A stretch of 64,000 bases of DNA from Kineobactrum salinum (GTDB taxonomy: Bacteria; Pseudomonadota; Gammaproteobacteria; Pseudomonadales; Halieaceae). The notes below the pieces were generated by a model. It saw nothing but the letters and a program-made list of their open reading frames with translations. It was not told where the DNA came from and searched no databases. The position numbers and the translations under genes were made by a program. The stretch's first letter is position 1. Each line of letters starts with the position of its first letter. Of the stretch, positions 8,902-17,572 are shown one piece after another. Location: NCBI RefSeq assembly GCF_010669285.1, contig NZ_CP048711.1, positions 2,232,001 through 2,296,000 on the forward strand, in the 5' to 3' direction.

Positions 8902-9397
8902 ACTTGGGAAGATTTGTGAGCGCTTGGACAAAACCTGCAGAGGTAGATATAACGTCAACGATCTGCTGGTTGTTGTAGCGGTTATAGAAGACTGCTCCGT
9001 TGAGCCACAGATGATATTCGTCGAACTGAATCTTCACACCGAGTTCCGCGGCGGCAACGGTTTTCGGATGAGCCACTGTCAATGCGGATGGGTTGAAGGC
9101 TGCCTGGGCATTGAACGATGCACCGCGATAGCCCGGGTTCAGACTGGCATACAACAACGTGCCCTGGCTGATCGCATTAATATCCGTCAGGCTACGCGGA
9201 ATCGTGTTGAAAACGGGCCTCCATTTAGATCACGAATCTGCGCCGCTGCCTCCGATGCCGGGATTGATCGGAGTATTGGATTGACTAGTGTTGAGGGGAT
9301 TCCGTAATGATGTTGATACCCTCATGTCTAAGTCTTCGCTTGGCATTGCTAAAGGTAGTGTAAATATTTTCTCGCACTTTTTCTGAGGCGGAGACCT

Positions 9398-9437
9398 TCA
9401 AGCTGATTGATGAGCCTCTATATCCTGCTGCCGTAAC
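9398..9437 (-). pseudogene. C-terminal end of the IS256 transposase, separated by the IS66 insertion
   Basis: Excising IS66 with one duplication copy joins KYMSMDWLR directly to QQDIEAHQSA followed by TGA (stop at 9398-9400), in frame. This shows the transposase gene was once continuous and that IS66 landed 12 codons before its stop. Confidence 0.8.
9430..9437. repeat. IS66 target-site duplication, left copy (GCCGTAAC)
   Basis: Identical to 11883-11890 and immediately abutting the left inverted repeat. Eight bp is the known IS66 duplication length. Confidence 0.92.
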
Positions 9438-9452
9438 GTAACCGTCCGGTAA

Positions 9453-11021
9453 TCACACCTTGATGGGCGGCTCCCAGTTGTGCGGCAGCAGAGCTGTCAG
9501 GTCAGATTGCCTGGCGGTGGGGATACGCTCCAGCACATGCCGCAGATAGGCCTGGGCATCAAGCCCATTGATCTTAGCCGACTGGATCAGCGTCATCACG
9601 TTGGCCGCGCGCTGGCCGCTGCGCACAGAGCCTGCAAACAGCCAGTTCTTCCGCCCCAGGGCCCACGGCCTGATCTGGTTTTCCACCCAGTTGTTGTCGA
9701 TGGGGATTCGCCCATCATCCAGATAACGAACCAGGGCCTCCCAGCGTTTCAAAGCATAATCGATCGCTTTGGCGGTACGTGTGCCGCTCGTCAGCTTGGA
9801 TCGCTGTCCGGTTAACCAGCCATGGAATGCGGTGATGATGGGCCGCGCCTGTTGCTCGCGAACCTGTTGTCTGTGTTCCGGCATGGCTTCAGCCGTTGCG
9901 CGCTCAATCTCATAAAGCGCACCGATGGTGGCAAGGGCTCGCTCCGCAATCGGGCTCTGGTTGTGCTCCAGTAACTCATGGAACTTGCGTCTCGCATGGG
10001 CCCAGCAACCCACTTCGTGAATGCCCTGTACAAAGCCCGCTTTGTAGCCTGCGTAATCATCACAGATGAGGCTCCCCTGCCAACCGGCCAGGAACTCGCG
10101 AGACACCTGGCCGGATCGCGTGGGTTGGAAGTCGTACACCACGCCCTGTATCGGCAAGGTCCGCGGTGTCGCATAGGCCCACACATAGGCTCGCTGCGTT
10201 TTCTTCTTGCCGGGATCCAGCATCGCCACCGGTGTTTCATCGGCGTGCAGAATGTCCTGTGCCAGCAGTTCACGACGCAGCGCATCGACCAGCGGGGCCA
10301 GCTCCACCCCGCAGCGGCCCACCCAGTCAGCCAGTGTTGAGCGGGAGAGCTCAACACCCGCGCGGGCATAGATCTGCTGTTGCCGATACAGCGGCAGGTG
10401 ATCCGCGTATTTGCTGATCAGCACCTGAGCCAGCAGGTTGGTCGTCGGAATGCCCTTGTCAATGACGTGGGGCGCCACGGGCGCCTGCACGAGGGTCTCG
10501 CACTGCTTACAGGCCCATTTGCTACGGATATGGCGTTCTACCGAGAACTGACCGGGCTCGTAGTCGAGCTTCTCACTGATATCTTCGCCAATGCAGGCTA
10601 GCTGGCAGCCGCAGGTGCACATGGTCGACTCGGGATCGTGGTGGATATCCGTGCGGGGCAATTCTGCAGGCAAGGATTGCCGTGCCGGCTTACGTGGCGT
10701 CCGCGTTGACCTGGGTGTGTCGGTGAGCTGCGCCAGCTCCGACTCTACCGCGGCGAGGTCCTCCTCAACGATGTCATCGAGCAGGCGGTATTGCGTGCTG
10801 CCACCCGCTTCACTGCGCTGGCCAAAGCGGTGACGTTTCAGTATGGCCAGCTCGTGAGTCAGTTGTTCGTTACGGATTTTGTAATGCTGCAGGGTCTTGT
10901 CGCGCTGGAGGAGTTCGGCGGCATGCTGCGCCTGTTGATCACCCAGCTGGGTGATCAACTGCGCTGCCATCTGGCGGAGCTGATCGTCTGAGAGGTGTGT
11001 GAGATCGGTGCGCAATTCCAT
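9453..11021 (-). CDS. tnpC: IS66 family transposase (TnpC)
   Basis: DDE transposase of the IS66 family (about 522 aa). An N-terminal coiled-coil-like region (QQAQHAAELLQRDKTLQHY) is followed by a zinc-binding segment with CTCGCQ and CKQCE, then the catalytic core with LHADETPVAMLDPGK and SLICDDYAGYKAG, and the C-terminal IPIDNNWVENQIRPWALGRK containing the catalytic Glu. The start is placed at MELRTDLTHL (11021), rather than 14 codons upstream, because that matches the family opening. The stop lies 15 bp inside the left end of the element. Confidence 0.95.
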   Translation of the reverse strand: MELRTDLTHLSDDQLRQMAAQLITQLGDQQAQHAAELLQRDKTLQHYKIRNEQLTHELAILKRHRFGQRSEAGGSTQYRLLDDIVEEDLAAVESELAQLTDTPRSTRTPRKPARQSLPAELPRTDIHHDPESTMCTCGCQLACIGEDISEKLDYEPGQFSVERHIRSKWACKQCETLVQAPVAPHVIDKGIPTTNLLAQVLISKYADHLPLYRQQQIYARAGVELSRSTLADWVGRCGVELAPLVDALRRELLAQDILHADETPVAMLDPGKKKTQRAYVWAYATPRTLPIQGVVYDFQPTRSGQVSREFLAGWQGSLICDDYAGYKAGFVQGIHEVGCWAHARRKFHELLEHNQSPIAERALATIGALYEIERATAEAMPEHRQQVREQQARPIITAFHGWLTGQRSKLTSGTRTAKAIDYALKRWEALVRYLDDGRIPIDNNWVENQIRPWALGRKNWLFAGSVRSGQRAANVMTLIQSAKINGLDAQAYLRHVLERIPTARQSDLTALLPHNWEPPIKV

Positions 11022-11101
11022 GACCGATACTGTGCCAAAGAATCGAGCACGGCACCAGATCAACTATTTGCGTAGACTACGGTGCCCTTTTTTGCTCTGC
11101 G

Positions 11102-11437
11102 CTACTGCCGGTCAATCACGTGATTGGCCGCCGCGTATTGCCAGGGCAAGCCGACCACGAGGGCCTGTAGCTGCGCGCTGTCGAGTGTGACCACGCCGCC
11201 CGTGCGCAGGGGGCTCCAGGTGAACTTGCCCTGATGTAACCGGCGCGCGGCGAGCCAGATACCGAAGCCATCACACACCAGCACCTTCATCCGGTTGGCG
11301 CGCTTGTTGGCAAATACGTAGGCACAGTGGTGCCGGGCTTCACCGAAGCTGTTGATGACTCGGGCCAGCGCCGTATCGGGGCCTGCCCGCATATCGAGGG
11401 GTTCACGCGCGAGCCAAATCTCGTCAATCTGTATCAC
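11102..11437 (-). CDS. tnpB: IS66 family accessory protein TnpB
   Basis: About 111 aa, matching TnpB (orf2) of IS66 elements: IDEIWLAREPLDMRAGPDTA, then HHCAYVFANKRANRMKVLV and IWLAARRLHQGKF. The GTG at 11437 is chosen as the start because it places IQIDEIWLA at the N-terminus as in relatives, and it overlaps the tnpA stop by 4 bp, giving translational coupling. The protein is needed for transposition in IS66 elements; its biochemical role is not established. Confidence 0.9.
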   Translation of the reverse strand: MIQIDEIWLAREPLDMRAGPDTALARVINSFGEARHHCAYVFANKRANRMKVLVCDGFGIWLAARRLHQGKFTWSPLRTGGVVTLDSAQLQALVVGLPWQYAAANHVIDRQ

Positions 11438-11799
11438 TGCAGGATGGACCTGAGCCAGGAGACCGAACGGTCGATCTCGCTCAATGGCCACTCCACGGTG
11501 ACCTGGCCGAGCGGCGCATCCAGCCGGATGCTGACAGTGGGCTGAACTCGCGCTACGCTCTGGCCAGGGTTGGATGAGTCTTTGGTGGGCACGGGTAGCC
11601 GCACAAATTCTCCCGTGCCATCAACCGCCCGTGACCGGCGCCACTTGTGTACCAGGTTGAGGTTGAGGCCATGCCGCAGCGCGACCTCGGCCACGGAGGT
11701 GTTTGGCTGATGGCACTCGGCCAACACTCGCTGTTTGAACCTCGGCGAATAGCGCCGCCGCCGCTTGATGATCCTTGGAAGAGACGCTTCGTCATCCAT
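11434..11799 (-). CDS. tnpA: IS66 family TnpA (HTH protein)
   Basis: 121-aa first gene of the IS66 element. The N-terminal helix-turn-helix of the IS3/IS66 orfA type is visible as RRRRYSPRFKQRVLAECHQP followed by SVAEVALRHGLNLNLVHKW. The C-terminal half is a proline-rich linker with QVTVEWPLSEIDR. It overlaps tnpB. The reading frame is intact. Confidence 0.9.
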   Translation of the reverse strand: MDDEASLPRIIKRRRRYSPRFKQRVLAECHQPNTSVAEVALRHGLNLNLVHKWRRSRAVDGTGEFVRLPVPTKDSSNPGQSVARVQPTVSIRLDAPLGQVTVEWPLSEIDRSVSWLRSILQ

Positions 11800-11882
11800 A
11801 TCAGGTGCCCACTTATCATTAGGTGGGCACCTAGCTTACGCAGTTCGCGGGGTTCGAAAAGATGGGTTTACCGGACGGTTAC

Positions 11883-11890
11883 GCCGTAAC
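11883..11890. repeat. IS66 target-site duplication, right copy (GCCGTAAC)
   Basis: Identical to 9430-9437. It lies inside the codons of the IS256 transposase C-terminus. Confidence 0.92.
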
Positions 11891-13059
11891 CAGTCCATCG
11901 ACATGTACTTACGGGTTCCCCATTTGGTACTCGCGATGTGGCGGAGCCTGGCACCTACCAACATTACGGCGGACTCGCCATCAGGGAATGCGCCGACAAC
12001 CCGGGTACGGCGCCGGATTTCTCGCATGATCCGCTCCAGTGGGTTATTGATACGAATCTTCAGCCAGTGGGTCTGTGGATAGCCATAGAAAGCGAAGGTC
12101 TCGTCGATGCAGCGCTCCACCAAATCAGCAGCCTTCTGCAGCCGCATGGCTCTGAGTTCCTCGACAACCTTCATCGCTTTATCTTGAGCCGCCTCGCGGC
12201 TCTCCTGGGCATGGATAGCCTTGAGCATAGCGGAAACCAGGGCCATCTTCGCCCTGGGCACATGGCTGAACACCTTCCGATAGAAATGGACTGTACAGCG
12301 CTGCCAATCCGCCTCTGGGAAATACTCGGCCGCAGATTCACTCAAGCCCATGCAGGCATCAGAAATGACCATTCTGATGCCCTTCAAGCCTCGCGATTTC
12401 AAATGCGCCAGAAAGCTGCTCTAACCGGATTTGTCTTCCTTATGGTCTTCCTGTACGCCGAGAATATGCCGATACCCGTCCTGATCGATGCCGACAGCGA
12501 CCAATACGGAGACGTTGCCTACCTCGCCGGCCCAGCTTCGCTTCAGGACGATGCCATCCAGGTACACAGGGATACTCGCCCTGGATAGGACGGTTCTGCC
12601 AGGTCTCAATATGCTTGTAGACCTTCTTGTTCAGCTTGCTAACGGTGCCGGAGCTGACGCGGGTTCCCCACAGGGCCTCGGTGATATCCTCGACCCGGCG
12701 GACGGAAACACCGGCCAGGTACATCTCCATCAGGGCCTCTTCAATCGAGGTTTCGCGGCGCTTGTATCGTTCAATGATGGCTGTCTCGAAGGTCTGCTTG
12801 CGTAGTTTTTGCATCTTCAGGGTGACTTCGTCGGCCTTGGCGTGGAATTTACGCTCATAGTGGCCGGCCCGAGTATCTATACGATCTGGGTGCATTCGTA
12901 TCGCTGGGCCCCGCACATGGCGTTTGCCTCGGCATCCAGCATGGCGTTCAGCGTCTCCTCAACCGTACCTCGGACCAGTTCACCGAGATGATCCTGAATC
13001 TTGGCGTCATTGATCTGAATGACCTTACCCAAGCCCTTACTCTCGATATTGTTGCTCAT
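11883..13059 (-). pseudogene. IS256-family (mutator-type) transposase, broken
   Basis: Transposase_mut family DDE protein. The start is MSNNIESKGLG at 13059. Visible blocks are AGHYERKF, EALMEMYLAGVSVRRVEDIT, VYLDGIVLKRSW (first catalytic Asp), MVISDACMG (second Asp) and INNPLERIMREIRRRTRVVG (Glu). Damage: a frameshift near 12885 (before DTRAGHYERK), another near 12600 (before VYLDG), a TAG stop at 12421-12423 where a Trp is usual, and the IS66 insertion at the C-terminus. The last codons continue at 9398-9429 on the other side of the IS66 element. It is non-functional. Confidence 0.85.
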
Positions 13060-13230
13060 GGTGGTGGTTCTCCGTTGTTGTGGGATTAAGCTTCGTAACT
13101 CAGTCGTATCAACTCTGGAGGCCACCGCCTCTTCTCAAATGTGCGAAAGATCATTTACGTTATCGCCATGATACGCGACCATCGCGGACTATAATGTCCG
13201 GACCAGCCGGACCGACTGTGGGAGACAAGT

Positions 13231-14533
13231 ATGACCTGCCCTGATTGGGCTACAGCCGTACAGGCACTGCTTTGTCAGTAACGCGCGCCAATCCGGCCGG
13301 CTATGTGCTGGACAATATGGAGGGGGCGGTGGATCAGGCCACCTTTCTGGCGGCCACCGACACCCCTGTTGCCATCGTCGGTGCCCGCGGCACCGGCAAA
13401 ATGTACATCGCCCGTATTCTGCATGCCAGTGCGGGGGTACCGCCGAGACTCTGGTACAGCTGGACTGTCGTGAATTTCGCAACCGTGATGATGCAAACCA
13501 GCGCATCCGGCGAGCTCTGCTGACCGGGGCGGGCAAGACCCTGGTGTTCAAGTCGCCGCAACTGATGGCCGCCGATGCCCAGCTCAGGCTTGCCCGGCAG
13601 ATAGCCAGCCGGCGGCTGGCCGATGCCGACCCGCCGGCCTACCTGCCCCAGATGCGCTTCGTGGCTCTGTTTCCCGACAGCCTGCCGCGGCTGGTGGCGC
13701 AGGGGGTCCTGCAGCCCAAACTGGCCAGCGTATTTGCGGGCTATCCTGTGCAGGTACCACCCCTGCGCCACCGGAAACAGGCTATTCTGCGGTGGGCGAA
13801 CAAGATACTCGGTCAGGAGAGTAGCAGCCGCAATCGTCTGTGCAAGGGGTTTACACCGGAAGCGGAACAGGCCATGCGGCAGCACGACTGGCACGGCAAC
13901 ATCAGTGAAATCCGCCAACGCGTGGTGCGCGCGCTGGACAACCGTCCGGGCGGGGAATGGCTGACGCCGCTCGATCTGCAGCTGTTCCTGGGCGACCAGG
14001 CACCCGCGGATACCGTGGCCTTGCCCCTGCGGCAGGAGTTCGGCGCAATGGACGCTAGCCACAGTCCCAGCGCCTGGGAGGAACTGGAACTGGCACTGGC
14101 AGAGCTGGTGCATCTGATACTGCGACAGGGTCCAGTACTGCCGCTGGGGACCTGGCTGGCGGATGAGGTGATACTGGCCGCTCGCGGACGCTACCCCGAG
14201 GCGCCGGGCAGGGTGGCGGCGTTCTTGCAAACCAGCCGACGCAATATCAATCGCTGGATGCCCCGCGTTGAACAGCGCGGGCCACTGCGCAGCGGCTGTG
14301 GGCTGTGGTTGCAGGTCGCGCGACTGGTGGACGACTGGGTGCGGGCGCTGGGGCTGGCGGGCCCTTCGCCGCTGGAACAGGCAGAGGCGCTGTTGCTGTT
14401 ACAGCTCGAGGCGCAGCAGTCTCTGGCTACCGTAGCCCTGCGGGCAGAGTTACTCGGGGTGTCGAAACCGACCTATCTGAAGAAGGCTCGCCAGCTGCCG
14501 CAGGCGGCGGCAGTCAATGCAGTGGAGAAATGA
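13231..14533 (+). CDS. Divergent NtrC-like AAA+ regulator (frame broken by apparent base losses)
   Basis: Reconstructed about 434-aa protein with an AAA+ domain (Walker A GARGTGKMYIA near residue 50) and a C-terminal Fis-like helix-turn-helix (LRAELLGVSKPTYLKKARQ). The HGNISEIRQRVVRAL segment matches the C-terminal part of sigma-54 activator AAA domains (normally PGNVRELENAI). No GAFTGA loop is visible, so it probably does not remodel sigma-54. One missing G in GGGGG near 13435 shifts the frame; restoring it gives AGGTAETLVQLDCREF. A second shift near 13275 is needed to reach the ATG at 13231, which follows GGGAGAC. It lies directly upstream of the Pil-Chp genes. Its regulatory target is unknown. 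Confidence 0.6.
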
Positions 14534-14534
14534 G

Positions 14535-15149
14535 ATGAGCGACTCTTCCACCAGTGCCAATGACCACGCAGCCGCCCAGGCCGCGGAGCACAAGACCGTC
14601 ACCGAACTGGCGGCCGCCTATCAGGCGCTGGCGCAGGAAACCCTGCCTGCGGTACTGGGGTTCTCGGCCCGACTGAATCTGCTGTGGGACATGGCAGCGG
14701 TGGCGCCCTCGCGGATCGAGGGCCGCGTGCTGGGCATACTCGCGATCAACCCCGCCTGGGGAGAGACCGATCTCCGGCGCTGGCTGCAACAGGACGTATT
14801 GCCGCCCCGGGTCGAGCTGCGCAACATGGTTCGCTTTCTGGTGGAGCAACTGGGCCCGCAGCACGACGTGTTGCGCTGGGAAGCCTTCCTGATCTACGGC
14901 GCGCCGATTGTGCCGTCTCCGGTCGAGCATTTGCTGTACCGGGAGGACCAGGGCCGTCGCGACATTGCCACCCGCATCTTTGCCCGCATCACCGACCAGT
15001 ACGGCATCGCGCCCACCAGTTATGATGCCGATGTAGTCTTCCAGCGCTGCTTGAAGCTGATGCATCAGTTCAATATCTATGAATGGCAGGACTTCCAGGC
15101 CGGCCATATGGAGCCATTCCGGAGCTATCTGTTCGCGCCGGAGTCGTGA
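14535..15149 (+). CDS. Conserved protein of unknown function next to the pil-chp genes
   Basis: 204-aa soluble protein, rich in Ala, Leu and Trp, with no signal peptide or membrane helix and no motif I recognise. The ATG at 14535 lies 1 nt after the regulator stop, with GGAG 11 nt upstream (14524-14527), so the two genes are likely cotranscribed. Conserved-looking segments include GILAINPAWGETDLRRWLQQ and QFNIYEWQDFQAGH. Its position suggests an accessory role in twitching or surface sensing; that is inference. Confidence 0.6.
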   Translation: MSDSSTSANDHAAAQAAEHKTVTELAAAYQALAQETLPAVLGFSARLNLLWDMAAVAPSRIEGRVLGILAINPAWGETDLRRWLQQDVLPPRVELRNMVRFLVEQLGPQHDVLRWEAFLIYGAPIVPSPVEHLLYREDQGRRDIATRIFARITDQYGIAPTSYDADVVFQRCLKLMHQFNIYEWQDFQAGHMEPFRSYLFAPES

Positions 15150-15185
15150 CGATCGCGACACGGGGAATGAAGAATTGTGAAGATT

Positions 15186-15216
15186 TTGCTTGCAGCGGGC
15201 ATCCTGCAACTAAAAT
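15186..15216 (+). promoter_or_regulatory. Possible sigma-70 promoter for pilG
   Basis: TTGCTT (15186-15191) or TTGCAG (15190-15195) lies upstream of TAAAAT (15211-15216), with 19 or 15 bp spacing, 34 nt before the pilG start. It is plausible but not strong. Confidence 0.3.
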
Positions 15217-15249
15217 ACTGGGTATCAATGCCGATCGACGGGAGCGCCA

Positions 15250-15660
15250 ATGAGCGAATCGACCGAACAGCAGGACATAACGGGGATCAGGGTTGCGATC
15301 GTCGATGATGCGAAAACCATCCGCATGATGATGTCCCATACGTTGAAGCGGATGGGTTGCGAAGTAGAGTGTGCCGAAGATGGCTACCAGGCGCTGGGCA
15401 TGTTGCGGCGCTTCCGGCCACAGATCGTGTTCCTCGATATCAGTATGCCGGAGCTGGATGGTTACCAGACCTGTACACTCATTCGCAATGCCGAGGAAAC
15501 CCGGGATATACCGGTCATCCTGTTGTCTTCCTCCGACGGCATTTTTGACATCGCCCGGGGCCAGGCCCGGGGCGCTACGGCGCATGTAAGCAAGATCCCG
15601 GCAGACCCGGTATTGCGTCAGTTGATCTACGAACATACCCGCGTGGGAGCCGCGGCCTGA
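15250..15660 (+). CDS. pilG: Single-domain response regulator PilG-like
   Basis: 136-aa CheY-type receiver that would take phosphate from the ChpA kinase and promote type IV pilus extension and surface signalling. The acidic pocket is Asp19/Asp20 (IVDDAKTIR), the phosphoacceptor is Asp63 (FLDISMPELDG), the Ser switch sits in LLSSSDG and the conserved Lys is at about 115 (SKIP, normally KPF). The YQTCTLIRN segment after the phosphoacceptor is characteristic of PilG. It is the first gene of a tight run with pilI (2-bp gap). Confidence 0.85.
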   Translation: MSESTEQQDITGIRVAIVDDAKTIRMMMSHTLKRMGCEVECAEDGYQALGMLRRFRPQIVFLDISMPELDGYQTCTLIRNAEETRDIPVILLSSSDGIFDIARGQARGATAHVSKIPADPVLRQLIYEHTRVGAAA

Positions 15661-15662
15661 CG

Positions 15663-16219
15663 ATGACAACGGCGCTGAAGGCCCTGGGTGAACTACAGGA
15701 GCGCTACGCGCGCTGTGCAGTGGAGCTGCCCTCCCCGCCCGCACCCGAAGCGCTGTGGGTGGGTGTATTGCTGGAAATCGCCGGGGTCCGGCTGCTGGTC
15801 GCGGTGACAGACCTGGAGGCAATCATCGAGACTCCAGTAACTACCCGGGTTCCCGGCACCCGGCCCTGGGTACTCGGCATCGCGGCTCATCAGGGTGGCC
15901 TGCTGCCCGTGTTCTGTGGTGATGGGCTGTTCGAACAGCGGCTACAGGGGGGCGGGTGCGAGAGTACTGCATGGTGATAAACCAGCCCGGCTACCATTTC
16001 GCGATTACACTGGGTAAAGTGGAACGCACCGTGAAACTGCCTTTGCGGACGCGGCTGAACGAATACCCCGTGGAGGACGAGTTTGCCGCCTGTTGCAGTG
16101 GCGGTTTCCATTACGAAGAGCAGTTTCTGGGCATACTGGACATCGGCAAGCTGGTGATCAATCGCAGCTTGTCTGACGTTGCGGCCGATGCCGGACAGCC
16201 AGGCGAGGAGCGGCAATGA
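15663..16219 (+). CDS. pilI: CheW-like adaptor PilI (apparent frameshift)
   Basis: CheW-domain adaptor coupling the PilJ receptor to ChpA. The frame breaks in a GGGGGG run at about 15950-15955. One extra G joins FEQRLQGG to RVREYCMVINQPGYHFAITL and gives a 185-aa protein. The pattern VLLEIAGVRLLVAVTDLEAI then RPWVLGIAAHQGGLLPVF is the CheW core. It overlaps the pilJ start by 4 bp. The break has the same form as the other G/C-run breaks in this window and is probably a sequence error. Confidence 0.8.
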
Positions 16220-17546
16220 GCACACCCGTAAAACCCGGCGTTTTCAGCATCGGCCTCGTCGCGATTGCCACAGGAATCATGGTCTGCCTGATAGCCATGA
16301 TCTACAGTCTGGGCATTGTGCCCAGCGAGCCGGGTCCGGCAATGGCGCAGTGGGCGGCAGTGCGTGCCGGCATGCTGCTGGTGCTGGTGGTCCTGGTGCT
16401 GCTCGGCATCCTCGCCGCCGCGCTGCTATGGCAGGATTACCGCCAGCAGTGGCGCCGCCAGTCGGCAGGCGCTGCCGCCATCACCGCGGCATTGCAGCGT
16501 GCGGCGGCCGGCGACCTGACCGCCAATGCCAGCGGTGACACACCCGTCACGGTGGCGATTGCGACACAGCTGAACATGACCAGCGAGCGGCAGCGAGAGT
16601 TGATCCGCAATATTCGGGCACCGTTCGAGGCGCTGGTGAGCGAGCTGCACAGTGTCGGCAAGAGCACGCGCAACCAGCTCGAGGGCAGTGTGGCGCTGGG
16701 TCAGCAGCTGCAGCAAACGACAGCGGCACTGGCGCGCAATCGCCAGAATGCGGACGCGGCCAGAACCACCAGTACCCAGGTATCCGGCACCGGCAGTCAG
16801 CACCGGCTGTTGGTGACCCGCGGCCAGGGTCTGGCCCGGGACATGTCCAGGGCCTCCGCCGATGTCCGCGAATCGGTACAGGATACTTCCAAGTCAGCCA
16901 AGCGGCAGAGCGAACTGATCCAGTCCGTAACTACAGCGGCGGAGTATATTCAGGCGCTGAACACCAAGATCTCCGTGGTGGCCATAAATACCCGCATTGA
17001 GGCGGAGCGGGCCGGGGAACACGGCAAACCCTTTCTCGGTATCGCCGAAGCCATGGGTGATTTGCTGCGCGAGGCGGAGGCCGAAGGGCGCAAGATCACT
17101 TCCGAAGTGCGGATGCTTCAGAATCTGTCGGCGGAAAATCTGAGCAGCATGGAGACCACGGTCGGCGCCGTGGTGACTATTCTGGAGTTCGTGGAGCGCC
17201 TCGACGACGCGCTCGGCGAAATCAGCCAGGGGCCGAAAAAATGCTGTTGCAGGCGTCCTCCCTGAACGATGTTACCGCGCAGGCCGCCACGGGCGCTGAC
17301 GAAGCCAGCGAGCTGCTGGCCCGGATCAGCGAACAGAGCCTGATGCTGGGCGAGAACAGCGAACTGAGCCGCACCGGGGTAGCTGCACTGCAGCAATCGG
17401 TGGCCACTCTAGCCCGCAATCTCGGCCGGATCCGGATCGACCCCCAGGAGTCCTCCGCCGGTGAGGCCGCGCCGACGGCAACGGCCTCATCCAGCGCGAC
17501 TGAGGAGCCGGCTTCGATCGAAATGTCCGGACGGGCGGCACCCTGA
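16216..17546 (+). CDS. pilJ: PilJ-type methyl-accepting chemoreceptor, short and divergent (apparent frameshift)
   Basis: Inner-membrane chemoreceptor of the Pil-Chp system, about 443 aa once one G is restored in GGGG near 17230 (joining EISQG to AEKMLLQAS). Two N-terminal membrane helices (about 9-32 and 50-74) are separated by a short loop, so the large periplasmic PilJ sensing domain of Pseudomonas (total about 680 aa) is missing. The hairpin tip, usually rich in the pattern LALNAAIEAARAGE, reads VVAINTRIEAERAGEHGKPF here, a marked divergence. A coiled-coil signalling region follows. Assignment rests on position between pilI and chpA. Confidence 0.75.
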
Positions 17547-17572
17547 ATGAGCAGCCGGCCGGGAGCCTTGCA

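Larger units (their letters stand above)
8500..9357 (-). pseudogene. TonB-dependent outer-membrane receptor, C-terminal remnant
   Basis: Reading the minus strand gives the late beta-barrel pattern of TonB-dependent receptors: GTLLYASLNPGYRGASFNAQ, then LWLNGAVFYNRYNNQQI, then SRIEGAELEVEYKP and NKLVNAP. The frame is interrupted by a 149-bp insertion (8753-8901). Removing it with one 8-bp duplication restores the reading frame exactly (ALTNLPK joined to SRIEG). An in-frame TGA lies upstream of FNTIPRS, and a frameshift follows NAP near 8605, after which the C-terminus is only faintly recognisable. The N-terminal half (plug) is absent: the reading ends at the IS256-type element boundary near 9357. 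The protein was probably an uptake receptor related to the neighbouring catabolic block. It is certainly non-functional; the boundaries are approximate. Confidence 0.75.
9438..11882 (-). mobile_element. Intact IS66-family insertion sequence (2445 bp)
   Basis: Complete three-gene IS66 element in minus orientation (tnpA-tnpB-tnpC). The left end is GTAACCGTCCGGTAATCA and the right end is the complement of GTAACCGTCCGGTAAACCCA. Perfect 8-bp duplications GCCGTAAC lie at 9430-9437 and 11883-11890. All three frames are open, so the insertion is probably recent and may be active. It is nested in the decayed IS256 transposase gene. Confidence 0.95.
9358..13160 (-). mobile_element. Degenerate IS256-family element, interrupted by an IS66 element
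   Basis: Without the IS66 insertion this is about 1.35 kb, a normal IS256-family size. The ends are imperfect inverted repeats: GTGTAAATATTTTCTCGCAC at 9358-9377 against the complement of GTGCGAAAGATCATTTACGT at 13141-13160. No convincing target duplication is seen outside the ends. The single transposase gene is broken, so the element is dead. It truncates the TonB receptor remnant on its left, while on its right no receptor sequence resumes, suggesting deletion or rearrangement. Confidence 0.75.

Noticed and set aside
17220-17240. Programmed ribosomal frameshift in pilJ (AAAAAA slippery-like stretch)
   Set aside because: The frame is restored by adding a G to the GGGG run just before; the same error type recurs in many unrelated genes, and no stimulatory structure is evident.
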